From Rodentolepis nana (taxonomy: Eukaryota > Platyhelminthes > Cestoda > Cyclophyllidea > Hymenolepididae), in NCBI GenBank assembly GCA_900617975.1, contig UZAE01012831.1, positions 1-31,060 of the forward strand: 31,060 bases of DNA. The letters are read 5' to 3'. Position 1 is the first letter of the stretch; every line of letters starts with the position of its first letter. Positions 22,701-31,060 of the stretch are shown here, one piece after another. Below the pieces are notes generated by a model. That model was not told the origin of the DNA. It ran no database searches and saw nothing but the letters and a program-made list of their open reading frames with translations. Both the position numbers and the translations under genes were made by a program.

Positions 22701-25700
22701 TCATATTCGACCCCTTTCACAGCTCTCATCTTACCTTTTCTCTGCCACTGTGTCTGTCTGCCTCATTTGCATCATTGAATCACTCTTCTCCTTACCCCCT
22801 CTCCACTTTATTCTCACTTTGATATTCTTTTCTGTGAAGCCCGAAGTCAGCTAAAGGGCTAATGATAAGCATCATAAAGCCCACCATTTGAAATAAATAT
22901 TGAGGTCACTAAAACCAAGCACATTGGATTGGGAATTTAATACAGAATTCACTAGTTAGAACAGCGAGATCTGTAGTAGTAGTGGTAGCCTATGGGCAGC
23001 TAATTATGACTATAGTTAAACTCACCAACAGTCATTTCGTTTCTAATTGAGCAAAACCTGCAAAATTTTGCCTTCTACTAAACAATATATCTGCAATAAT
23101 GAAGTAAAATAAAGCGCCAACTCACCTGTACTGGGAACGTGATGAAAAGCAACGCCTCGTATTGACACCAACTCGAGACGATGTTGCTCAGAGCTAAACT
23201 TGCATAATTAGCTAGGGGAGACTTGACCTCCACAGTTGAATCATCCCCACGCTTCCCAATTAACGCTAAAGAAATCACAGAAACAAGAAGACCGCCAATT
23301 CGATTGCAGAAGATAAGGAATTGCGGCTCACGGAAGTGTTCTCCATTATAACTTCGAGTCATTATCTTTTCCTGCAAGGAAGCATACACATAAAGGGAAA
23401 GAGAAGAATTGCCATCAATCGATGGCGCCTTGATTATTAGCTCTTAAATATAAGTGGGATGACGAATTTGCGTGGGTAAAGTGTTCGCTTAGATCTGAAT
23501 GTCCAGCATAATGGTAAAACAGCAAACTCATGACGCCGACGTGATGAGTTTTGGTGACATTGGGAGAAGACTTTAGAAGTATTGAACATGTTCCAAACAG
23601 CAATAGTGCCTCCTGTTGCGATTCTAGTACCAATGGAGCTTATTTTGAAAGAGGACTGTACGGTCCTAAGGGACATTAAAGGGTTAAATGCCGATAATTG
23701 TGGAGTACTTCTATGACCTCAATGTTTTCGGTAGGAATAATGATTAGCATTGACCGATTTCAAGCACCCATTTTAGTATTACATCAATATGAAAGAGAGA
23801 ATAATTTCACCGACTCTACTATTAACGTTGATTTAGTTAGCGCATACAAATGCCAGAAATCGATTAAACAAAGTATGCTAATGCGCCACTATGGTGTGGA
23901 AATGAAGTATTTGTTTAAGTTCTTCATGGCAAATAGCAACACAAACGAGAGTGAATAGCCGTCAACATATTTTCATGCTTAAAATAGATGGATATTTTTA
24001 GTAACCCATTCTTCTTCTTCTTCTCAGTATATACACGATATCCCAAGGTATGGTCGTCATCTTTTTCTCAATGCTTTTCAACTCAGATAGATAGAGAAGG
24101 CTACATTTCACTGAGAATTACAACAAAAAATCCAAAGAAGAGGTTTATCCAACTACGATAGAGTATGAATACATAGATATTGCTTGAATAATTTATTCAC
24201 TCTAATAAACTTTCCGAGGGCAATACATAAACGATTCATGGTCTAACTGGTTTTGAAATAGATGGTTAATGAGACCAATATGTGGCTAAGATTAAAAGTG
24301 TGCGCTTTTGAGTTTAAGCATGTTTAAAACAAACATACTCGCTAAAGTGGAATAGAAAACGCATCATCAAAAAGTACTGGAATACGTAATCAATTTAGTA
24401 GATTCATTTAAATTTCAGCTAATCCTCAACATCAGTTCGGAAGACTCAAGACTTATGTGTATATACAATTAACACATGTAAGGTCGAATTTCATAGGCTG
24501 CGAAAAATGTATACGGTAATTGGACACACGATGGATGATACCATGTGAATATAATGGATACGCGCCTGTCTGACTTACAACTCCACTTTTTAATGGCCAT
24601 CTCCGGTGACTTGTAGATCAGGCGACGAAAATCATCACATATACAAACGGCATTAAAGTTAGATTTCCTTATTGAAAAAAACCGGCATTAGCACTTGACT
24701 TAAACAAGTCACATAATTATGGGGAACAAACAGGTCAAAGATCCAAATACGAGAAACAATGGAATTGAATACACACACGCAAATCTGCACTGCTAGTAAA
24801 TATGAGATTGAGTGATAAAAAACGAATACAAACGATTGGCGAAAAGTATGTTCAGTTCATGCTTAACAACACACATGTTGTAAAAAGACTACTGTGCTAT
24901 TATTATGGCTAAGAAATCGTAAACAACAAGCTGAGCAACCGGGTTTCAACTAAACAACATACATACAAAATACTAGCTTGAAAAAGTATGCAAAAGTTGC
25001 TTGGAGTCTAAAAAAAAGGAGAGATCACCTTTGGCCCTAATGAAGCATGAGGAAACAGACCTAAATATCGTGGAGTAAATGAGCCCAGAATAAATTAACA
25101 ATTAAGAGATATTTTTACTAACAGAAAAACTGATTTGAGTCCTCAAAAGCATGTAGTTCTGAACAGAGGAGATTAGAAAACAACTACACAATTTCTGATA
25201 TATTAATGTCTTATTATGCAATCATCGATTAGATACCACATGGGTAGAGTTTATATTGTTAGGAAATTTCAAGAGAACGACGACTGTATGAACGAATGGA
25301 CATCGAGCCTGGCATAGGTGATTTCGCAGTCAGGCAATCTAAGTTTTCTTCAGCACTTCTTAAATTAGTACTCAATAAATTTAAATAGATTCTCAAGTGG
25401 TGTGCATTATTCCGAAAATATTGAGTAGGATAAAGACAGAAAAATGAGAAATCATTTTTTTAAAACATAAGAAGAAAGTTAAAAACATATATTCTAGTCG
25501 ACTTTTTTCACTTTGATGTTCCTTCCCCTCCGTGAAGCCTGAAGTCAAGTGAAGGGCTAATGATAACTATCAAAATGCCTGCCATTTGATATAAATAATA
25601 TTTGAAATAAAATTTTTTATTTAAATCATGGATAATGACAATGATAATTGACCATAAATTTACAAAATAACTCACAATAAAAAACTATGAACCCTAACAA

Positions 25701-26436
25701 GAGGTTTACATGAAATAGAAAAATAAATTTAAGTTGGGCTTACATGCAATATACATAATTTACTAAAGATAATTAATAACTGCAAGGAACAACATCATAC
25801 TTTGATAAAATATAAGTTAATTCGAGATTAGTTTTAGATAGGGAAAAATATAAAGAGATCGATTAATAGGACCTACCTGTAGGACGCCCCACATTATATA
25901 AACGAAATTGAGGCCTAATGTACAACCAACTAAGGCAATCCATTTATGCTGTTTAATGGACAACGATAGGCCATAAAAGGCTTGAGCTGTGGGTAAAGAT
26001 TTTGAAGTAGAAGAAGGGGGATCAAGAAGAGGCCGGTGAGTTGGGAGATGATTTAAGAAGCAGATAACTAAGAAACGTCGAGAAATCGACATTAAGGAAC
26101 TGGTTTCAGCTTCCCATTGTTGAACGAGCAGAGGAGAAATTCTTTTAAGGACGGCAATTGGTAAGTATAGGAGTGCATAACAAAGAATAATTGTGGTCAA
26201 TCGTAAAAACCAGAGATCTGGAGTTAATAGTAGTTGAATAGAGGAGTAGACGCGAACTTGAATAAGAATTGCACAAATGGTGTAGGCCAATAAAAGCAGA
26301 CAGAAACTAGAAAGGAAATTGTAATAAGGGTGATAACATGAAAAACAAATAGTTAAATAACTAACCCTAATGGTTTGATTTTTCTTATGGAGGAATCAAA
26401 GAATGAAATTTTGATGCAGACTTCATTTGTTGCCAT
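19379..26436 (-). CDS. SLC35B2: Golgi PAPS transporter (SLC35B2/PAPST1/slalom family), complete six-exon gene
   Basis: The product would carry 3'-phosphoadenosine 5'-phosphosulfate from cytosol into the Golgi lumen in exchange for PAP, feeding sulfotransferases that act on glycans and proteins. Spliced exons on the minus strand are 26436-26366, 26306-25877, 23371-23126, 20159-20066, 20003-19825 and 19753-19379. All introns are GT-AG, phases are continuous, and the total is 464 residues, close to animal PAPST1 (human 432). Family landmarks appear in order: WGVLQEK-MTRSY (163-175), SSWCQYEA (233-240), KAIPVMLMGR (256-265), EYITTALISLGVCMF (276-290), SGLIL-CGYVALDSFTS and KMSPLHMMSGV (334-345). 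There are about ten hydrophobic segments. An in-frame TAA lies directly before the chosen ATG. Exons 1-2 (N-terminus and a loop near 85-140) are less conserved, so the first exon is the least certain part. The two long introns hold family A and B repeats. Confidence 0.9.
19825..20003 (-). CDS. SLC35B2: Transporter exon 5
   Basis: It encodes residues 281-340. The codon for A281 is split by the preceding 62-bp intron. It holds LISLGVCMFILSS and the ALDSFTS motif typical of PAPST1 proteins. It ends KMSPLH before a GTGTGA donor, followed by a 71-bp intron. Confidence 0.93.
20066..20159 (-). CDS. SLC35B2: Transporter exon 4
   Basis: It encodes residues 250-280 plus one base. It contains KAIPVMLMGR, one of the most conserved PAPST1 signatures. 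The acceptor is TTGTGTTCTAG and the donor GTATGT. Confidence 0.93.
21768..21917 (-). mobile_element. Family B element, copy B4 (partial, inverted)
   Basis: Read on the minus strand, it has the ACTCATGACGTCGACATGATGAG hairpin block in substituted form, then CTATAGACGCG, then the TTCTGTTATGAGTCTAG block and GGTACCGTTGATCG-like remnants. Both terminal inverted repeats are lost or unrecognisable. It lies in the third transporter intron, in the same orientation as the gene. Confidence 0.65.
22586..22895 (+). mobile_element. Family A non-autonomous retroelement, copy A4 (full length, in transporter intron 3)
   Basis: It starts GGGGTGTGCGATAGAC and ends CATTTGAAATAAAT. It is flanked by AATATTGAGGCCAC (22572-22585) and AATATTGAGGTCAC (22896-22909), a 14-bp duplication with one mismatch. 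It lies in antisense to the host gene. Its head therefore places GGAG-GTAAGT, a consensus 5' splice donor, on the transcribed sense strand of the gene. A shortened middle and GTGAAGCCCGAAGTCAGCTAA link it most closely to A1. Confidence 0.9.
23126..23371 (-). CDS. SLC35B2: Transporter exon 3
   Basis: It encodes residues 168-249 with MTRSY, a hydrophobic helix near 186-206, and SSWCQYEA at 233-240. The acceptor CTTCCTTGCAG and donor GTGAGT are strong. The exon ends FPVQ, joining VISKCC of exon 4 exactly as in the human FPTQVLAK sequence. Confidence 0.94.
23518..23687 (+). mobile_element. Family B element, copy B5 (5' part missing, in transporter intron 2)
   Basis: It runs from AACAGCAAACTCATGACG through GACGTGATGAGTTTTGG to the AGGACTGTACGGTCCT palindrome and ATTAAAGGGTTAA terminus. 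The left inverted repeat is absent. It lies opposite in orientation to the host gene. The well-preserved palindrome helps define the right end of the family. Confidence 0.75.
25497..25600 (+). mobile_element. Family A element, copy A5 (5'-truncated, in transporter intron 2)
   Basis: Only the last ~100 bp are present, from GTCGACTTTTTTCACTTTG through GTGAAGCCTGAAGTC and CCTGCCATTTGATATAAATAA. Truncation at the 5' side is the usual result of incomplete target-primed reverse transcription and supports a LINE-driven mechanism. No clear target-site duplication was found. Confidence 0.8.
25877..26306 (-). CDS. SLC35B2: Transporter exon 2
   Basis: It encodes residues 24-167. Hydrophobic segments occur near 25-42, 55-77 and 145-164, with a polar, Ser/Pro-rich loop near 85-140 that is not conserved. 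It ends YIMWGVLQ before a GTAGGT donor, matching the human YLTWGVLQ followed by an ERVMTRSY exon. The acceptor is TTTCCTTTCTAG. Confidence 0.87.
26366..26436 (-). CDS. SLC35B2: Transporter exon 1 (start codon exon)
   Basis: It encodes MATNEVCIKISFFD and on to residue 23, plus two bases of the next codon. A 59-bp intron with donor GTTAGT follows, and joining it to exon 2 restores frame (GG+T). The ATG is preceded directly by an in-frame TAA. A TTTTTAG acceptor-like site lies 11 bases upstream. Transcript data would be needed to confirm this short exon. Confidence 0.7.
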
Positions 26437-26446
26437 TTACAATAAG

Positions 26447-26456
26447 CCTAAAAACG
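26447..26456 (-). promoter_or_regulatory. Splice-acceptor-like site just upstream of the transporter ATG
   Basis: The minus strand reads CCTCGTTTTTAG followed by GCTTATTGTAA and the ATG. The AG at 26449-26448 could be the 3' end of a 5'-UTR intron or a spliced-leader trans-splice acceptor, since flatworms trans-splice many mRNAs. This is inference from one motif. Confidence 0.4.
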
Positions 26457-27313
26457 AGGCGAAATTTTGAAATTGAGTGCACTTAATTTTCAAAGATTTT
26501 ATCTAAAGGGTACTGAATATATGTAAAATAAACTGCAAGTTTTAAGTAATTCTATAGGAAAAAGCAATCGATCAAATTTAATAAATCCTGAAAAATTACA
26601 GAAGGCATCCGACCTAGGATTTGTAAAGTTAGCATAGTCAATCAGATCACTTTGGTGGATTTAAACAACTTTGTAATTATTAAATTTTTATATATAATTA
26701 AAAGATCCATAACTATGTAAACAAAATAAAGCCAATAAATTCTTAAGAATTAAATACTTCTTAAATATATCAAATATTTTATTTTAAAATTGTTATTTCA
26801 TATGTGGGTAAAATCAAAACTCCGAAAACTCATGATACCTAAAGCGAAATCGGCATGTTATGCTTATTTTTTAAATATGTTTATGTTCATAAATAAAATT
26901 TGCCGGTACTTATGCATGCAGCCGGTGAAATCCAAATTTCGCTTGTTAAATACAAGGGAGTTTACTATTTGATGCATCAATTTTTAATTGATTAGCTTAA
27001 TACTTTGAAGGAGTAAGCCTGCTAGATAAATAAATTAATTGTGGCATTTCGATAACCGAATGATTTCTTCCAAAAGGGACTCATATCATGCTTAATAAAA
27101 ATCAATAAAAATGGCTGAAATATTAAATTTGATGTAAATAAAATAATAATATTTCCCCACTACTTAAACTCGTTGATTTGTATCATTTAGATTTCCTTTT
27201 ATTTAAGAGAATTATATTTAACTATTTATTTAAAACGCCATTGATAGATCTTTCCCTAGTGTAGGGGTTTACTTCACTACTAAATCCTGACTGACTAAGA
27301 AATATCTGTAGCA

Positions 27314-27377
27314 GTTTCTTCTACTCCTAGCTAGACTCCCAGAACTAGCTAAGCTTCTGCCCAGCTATAGAAGAAAC
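27314..27377. repeat. Inverted repeat with 10-bp perfect arms
   Basis: GTTTCTTCTA at 27314-27323 is the exact reverse complement of TAGAAGAAAC at 27368-27377. The 44-base loop contains further CTAGCTAG and CTAGCT self-complementary blocks. It could fold as a hairpin, but no function is indicated. Confidence 0.6.
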
Positions 27378-27407
27378 AGACGTATAGCACGGAAGTTGCA
27401 CGTCGCA

Positions 27408-27423
27408 CCCCCCCCCCCCCCCC
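27408..27423 (+). repeat. C16 homopolymer
   Basis: Sixteen consecutive C residues lie 30 bases beyond the inverted repeat. Confidence 0.9.
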
Positions 27424-28277
27424 AATCCTGGCGTGCGTGCTGGCATGATACGTTAAGCGATGATGTGTCCCACAATGGTAAACTGGTGCCCCATTTTGAC
27501 TATGAGGGCTTGGTTAATCTATAGCTACAACGCATTTATATTTAACCATCAAAAGGAAACTTAATGTCAACTTAACTCATAGATTAATAGGATGCATTTG
27601 AAAACCATTATTGATTTAATTTTAAATGGATTACGCAAGTTTTCAAGCAACATTACCGGAATACCACAAGAAATGATATTTTTCGATGAATTTCTTTAGT
27701 ATTGTGACCTGTACAGATTAAAATGGATTTTTAGAATATCTTTTATACCAGTTATAGTAAGTTGTTACGCATTTAGAAATATTACAAGACTGGTACGAAG
27801 TATTCACTAGAATTCATTTTTATAAACTGCACTCTGGCGCAATTTTACTTTATATCAAATTAAAAACTGACACTTCAATTAATTTGATAAGGGAAACTAA
27901 GCAGATTTAAACATATGAATATAGAAGCAATGCTTTATGGAATTTCATGGTTTTGTAGATCTCCCTTTTTAAGAAGTTTATCAATATTGAGAACCCGAAA
28001 ACGCGGGAGTATCCGCTTTCTACCCGACAAACAGGACCGAAAGCAACGTCTTGGGATGATCGATTTCACAGATTTTCTTTGAATCCTCTATTATCCTCAT
28101 CTATACTCAGATGCCAATCTCTCCTAACAGTTTAAGAGTTATTCCGTACAATAGGTGAATTCATGATGAATTGATAGACTAATCCACCCTAATCTAAAAC
28201 TTGAAAAAGTTGGCATTCCCATACAATGCTCTCGTTTGTATAATTAGATTTCTTCAATTTATAGCATTAAGTCTCAT

Positions 28278-28395
28278 CCTCCCCCCCCTCCCCCTCCCCC
28301 TCTTTCCATCTGGTCAGAGTTAACTATGGCCAAGGCATATCTAGTGAATATATAAATTTATATTTATTTCAAATGGCAGGCTTTATAATTCATTT
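28278..28395 (-). mobile_element. LINE/family A 3'-tail remnant
   Basis: On the minus strand it reads AAGCCTGCCATTTGAAATAAATA, then AGATATGCCTTGGCCATAG and TTAACTCTGACCAG, and ends in a G-rich tract (GGAGGGGGAGGGGG). The part after the tail is shared with the LINE remnant at 30320-30460 (GATATCGCTAGGGTATGG, TTAACTCTGGC) but not with family A copies. It therefore derives from the LINE 3' end itself. It lies just past the LRR gene and may give that gene its AATAAA. Confidence 0.65.
28363..28368 (-). terminator. Candidate poly(A) signal of the LRR gene, inside a LINE tail
   Basis: AATAAA on the minus strand lies about 280 bp after the stop codon at 28646, within the retroelement tail. A weaker ATTAAA is at 28447-28452. 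Which one is used cannot be decided from sequence. Confidence 0.35.
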
Positions 28396-28645
28396 CACTT
28401 CAACCAGGTAAAGAGTGCTACTTAAATTAAGAAGTAAAAATAGTTATTTAATTAAATTTACTAATTCATTTCAATAACATAAACGGAAAATACGCTTTGT
28501 GATCAATAAGGATAGGAAATTTCTAAGTTATGAAGCGACGAAAGTTTATAATCAGTTGGAATATGTACAGTAAGGCATTATCATAATTATCTTGAAAGCA
28601 CGTTTGTCCACTTTATAACCGGATACATGAAATAAAGTAGTGCGT

Positions 28646-28817
28646 TTAATTGAATTGCAAATCCTTGTATCGGCTGAGAAGTGAGACAATGGAGGTGGTA
28701 TAGGAGTTGGTAGTCCGTACCACTCGTGGTCTCTCTGCTCGCTCAAAGTTGCCCTTCACCAATTCGTAGTATTTACCATCACAGAGAGTTAGTGATTTAA
28801 GCCGCCAGCATTTCAAT
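28646..28817 (-). CDS. LRR gene last exon
   Basis: It starts after a TTATTTTTAG acceptor, completes an Arg codon and encodes LKCWRLKSLTLCDG and on to the C-terminus KDLQFN. The stop is TAA at 28648-28646. Confidence 0.82.
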
Positions 28818-30245
28818 CTAAAAATAAATAGGTCGAGGTTTGATCATGCATCAAATGTGTGTTGCTGTGGGACACAGCACTCTAAATTCGAAATTGAAAT
28901 AACTTTTTTTTACATGCACTGATAACTTCATCTGAAAATTAGAGCGAGATGTTAAGATATAAGTGCCCTTACCTAAGCCTATCAATGAATTTTCGACTTT
29001 TGTCACTAAATCGAAGAGTTTCAGGATCCCATTGAATTTCCAGAGCCGTCAAATTGGGACAGTTGAGAGCGAAAGCATGTAGAACTTGATCAACGTGAAC
29101 ACGAGTGTTGTACTTGAAAAACCAACCGTCCGGTGATCCCAGAACACATATTCTGAAGGGAATATTTTTTAGATTAAATTAGTTTCTACGTATTCAGACA
29201 AGTTATGTTTGAAATACGGGGTGTGTGATAGACTTACCTCCACGTGGTGCACCCTGGGCAACGTATACTCATACGGCAAAAAAGTCTATTATTCGGCAGT
29301 TGACTTTCGACTTCAAAACACCATCACCTCACTGTTTGTCATATTCGACTACTTCCACAGTACTCACCTCACCTTTTTCACTCTACCTTTGTGTCTGTCT
29401 CTTTTACATCTTTTAAATACTCTTCTGTTCCCCCCCCCCATCTCGACCTTTTTCACTTTGATGTTCCTTCATCTCTGTGAAGCCTGAAGTCAACTAAAGG
29501 GCTTATGATAACTATCAAAATGCCTGCCATTTGATATAAATAATAAATAAATGCTTGAAATGCTTATTGATCTGAAAAAAAACAGAAGAAAGCTATTTGA
29601 TATTGTATGATAGCCCTCCTCGTGAAAATCACTATTTACTAAACATCAGTGCTAGAGTAAATTTTCAATAACACTGAAAATTTCAACTCAAAGTTGAGTT
29701 ATATTGTATAAATGCCGAAATTCAATTAAAATGGCATCAAAGGGAACGGTGTATTCCTCTGATCTTGAAAGTCTACAAACATGTGAGGCTTTGATTGTTG
29801 TGGTTCTTAAGTTTCAACAAAACACTCCACCCCAGAACTCAAGATAGGGACTAAATCAAAATCTCTCCAGTAGCCATTATAATTCATGGCTAGCAGGTTG
29901 TTAATGTGGACAACCTCGTCTCTGACTGCAAATGCCAATCTTGTGCCATAACAAGACAATCGCCATAATGACGCAAAATGCCCGAACACCTATTCTAATA
30001 AAATGTAATTTGTGATAGAAGGTGAATTTCATTTTTACTTACTCTATATTATTCAAGAAGGTGATCACAGTAGTCCAGAAGTATTCAGCCAGAGTGGGTT
30101 TGCCTTGCAGCATGAGACCACGAAGCTGCGGTCCGTATGTCTGCAGGAAATTCATCATAGTGTTTTCACTCAGTGACGGCGTGAAACTCAAATCCAAAGC
30201 TTTAAGATCGTTGAACTTCTGCAAGTCCACCAGATGCTTCAAAAC
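28646..30245 (-). CDS. Leucine-rich-repeat, F-box/LRR-type protein, C-terminal three exons (partial gene)
   Basis: Exons on the minus strand are 30245-30043, 29152-28973 and 28817-28646. Splicing is GT-AG and keeps phase throughout (GA+A, then AG+A), giving 183 C-terminal residues. The repeats show the LRR pattern: LKALDLSF, LRGLMLQG, CPNLTALEIQW and LKSLTLCDG. The terminal stretch, from YYELVKGNFERAERPRVVRTT to LLSRYKDLQFN, is not a repeat and looks strongly constrained. F-box/LRR proteins select substrates for SCF ubiquitin ligases. That assignment is inference, because any F-box would lie upstream of this part and I cannot name the orthologue. The gene continues upstream beyond 30245, where the next 800 bp are mainly a dead LINE. 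Confidence 0.75.
28973..29152 (-). CDS. LRR gene penultimate exon
   Basis: The acceptor is TATTCCCTTCAG and the donor GTAAGG. It encodes ICVLGSPDGWFFKYN, one LRR (CPNLTALEIQW) and DPETLRFSDKSRKFIDRL. Direct joining to the exon ending at 30043 restores frame, so the open frame at 29807-29989 lies in the intron and is not coding. Confidence 0.82.
29218..29550 (+). mobile_element. Family A non-autonomous retroelement, copy A6 (full length, in LRR gene intron)
   Basis: It begins GGGGTGTGTGATAGAC and ends TAATAAATAA. The flanks ATGTTTGAAATAC (29205-29217) and ATGCTTGAAATGC (29551-29563) form a 13-bp duplication with two mismatches. It carries the C9 run and GTGAAGCCTGAAGTCAACTAA. It is antisense to the host gene, so the GGAG-GTAAGT donor-like motif again lies in the gene's sense strand, about 80 bases upstream of the penultimate exon. 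Confidence 0.88.
30043..30245 (-). CDS. LRR gene, first visible exon
   Basis: It starts at VLKHLV after a TATATTCGCAG acceptor (phase 0) and ends NNI plus two bases before GTAAGT. It has two LRR-like segments, LKALDLSF and LRGLMLQG. Earlier exons are not found in the remaining 815 bases, so they must lie past the window or be too short to recognise. Confidence 0.82.
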
Positions 30246-30319
30246 CTGCGAATATAAACAGAGATTGGAAAACATCGCTCTAAATAAATGAGAAATATAA
30301 GTCAAATCTTTAGATGCCT

Positions 30320-31060
30320 ATAAGTTATTTCATTTATTTCCTCTATCTCTAGCCAGAGTTAACCATACCCTAGCGATATCTTATTATCATTATTTGAAAT
30401 GGCAGGTTTTGTGAAATTTATCATTGGTCCCTTAGTTGACTTCGGCTTTCACTAGGGGGAGGGGATGGGGGGAGGAACATATATAGCAGTTAATTAATAG
30501 CAGTTCATTAGTTGTCTTCTGGGTTTCCGTCGTTGTCTCTTGAGCTGGACACCGAATCAGGTGGGACTTCTCCATTTCCTTCTGTAAATCACGTAGGGGC
30601 ATGTTGGTTGAGTGTATACTCCTAATCTATGAAGATGCTTTGCCAGGCAATCGTGTCCGGTACGTAGCCTAAACTCGACAACAGCTTCGATTCTTTGCCA
30701 GTTGGCTATGTCGGAGAATGCCATTGTCCACTGTTTCACCTTTGTTCAAGCTTTAAGTTCGTTGCACCTTGAGGTCTGGAATTCTCTCCTGATTAAGGTC
30801 TTCATTGTGTGGAAAGACTTTGGCCGGTCCATGCATTGCAAAATCATGGTCCCCTTCTTAGCAAGTGCGTCAGTAAGCTCAGTGTCAGAGTGTCCAGGGA
30901 ACCATTGTAGAACGACTGTTTTGTATCTTGTGCGTCGATAAGTCACAACAGCTGAAGCTAGGGTTTTTATGCCACGTGAGCATTGAAAAGCTTTCTTTTG
31001 GCAAATAGGTAACCTCGATGAGCATCCTCAGTGAGAAAATCGAGTTTTGACAACCGGTTT
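30320..31060 (-). pseudogene. Decayed non-LTR retrotransposon (LINE) 3' end with RNase H domain
   Basis: The minus strand encodes IKTLASAV-VTYRR, then the RNase H core VVLQWFPGHSDTELTDALAK with its His and Asp. It continues into RLRTGHDCLAKHLHRLGVY-QPTCP, the conserved zinc-knuckle-like block that follows RNase H in many LINEs. It is inactive: an in-frame TGA lies at 30748-30746, and a one-base deletion near 30591-30600 breaks the CPLC part of the cysteine motif, after which the frame resumes as DLQKEMEKSHLIRCPA. The reverse transcriptase and endonuclease lie beyond the window or are lost. The stop after VKAEVN (30434-30432) is followed by the tail shared with family A. The clade is not assigned; LINE groups with RNase H include I, R1, LOA and Tad. 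Confidence 0.82.

Larger units (their letters stand above)
26448..28277. other. Intergenic spacer between the two genes, no gene seen
   Basis: It is very AT-rich near the transporter start. It contains a hairpin-forming inverted repeat (27314-27377) and a C16 run (27408-27423). No TATA box can be assigned with confidence. The transporter promoter should lie here, because the upstream LRR gene ends at 28646 in the same orientation. Confidence 0.5.

Noticed and set aside
29807..29989. 60-codon minus frame between two LRR gene exons
   Set aside because: Joining it to the exon ending at 30043 gives the wrong phase or an early stop, while direct splicing from 30043 to 29152 keeps frame and restores the protein.
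30022..30291. Plus-strand 89-codon frame opposite the LRR exon
   Set aside because: It is a shadow of the minus-strand exon, which has splice sites and LRR motifs.

Overview
The window is nuclear DNA from an invertebrate metazoan. It is AT-rich and mostly non-coding, with genes split by GT-AG introns and with many dispersed repeats, and nothing in it looks bacterial or viral. A parasitic flatworm or another lophotrochozoan fits best: tiny introns (59-71 bp) sit beside kilobase ones, and LINE and SINE-like repeats are dense. The species is not determined by what I can read.

Two protein-coding genes can be supported, both on the minus strand. The first (19379-26436) is a complete six-exon gene for a Golgi PAPS transporter of the SLC35B2/PAPST1 family (Drosophila slalom). 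I rebuilt it by splicing: every junction keeps phase and the exons total 464 codons plus a stop. The second (28646-30245, continuing off the right side) is the last three exons of a leucine-rich-repeat, probably F-box/LRR-type, protein whose 5' part is not found in the window. Its 3' end lies about 2.2 kb upstream of the transporter start, so the two genes are in tandem.

Layout: 1-18.9 kb is non-coding. It holds three full copies of a ~310-bp LINE-derived short element (family A), three copies of a ~225-bp inverted-terminal-repeat element (family B), long G/C homopolymers and G-quadruplex-type tracts. A 118-bp segment at 18971-19206 is present twice, back to back, with a single N at the junction; this looks like an unmerged contig overlap. 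19.4-26.4 kb is the transporter gene, with family A and B copies in its two long introns. 26.4-28.6 kb is the intergenic spacer and 3' flank. 28.6-31.06 kb is the LRR gene, with a family A copy in one intron. Next to its first visible exon lies a decayed minus-strand LINE with an RNase H domain.

The most interesting connection is between family A and that LINE. They share the same 3' tail, including the last six sense codons and the stop (V-K-A/P-E-V-N/S-stop), followed by the CCTGCCATTT motif and an AATAAA-rich end. Four full-length family A copies have clear target-site duplications and the fifth a 13-bp one with two mismatches, so their ends are exact. No tRNA-type pol III promoter is visible in the head, so family A looks like a non-autonomous LINE derivative and not a classical tRNA SINE. 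Family B has TTAACCCTTTAA-like ends and a subterminal GGACCGTACGGTCC palindrome, which suggests a TTAA-targeting (piggyBac-like) MITE.
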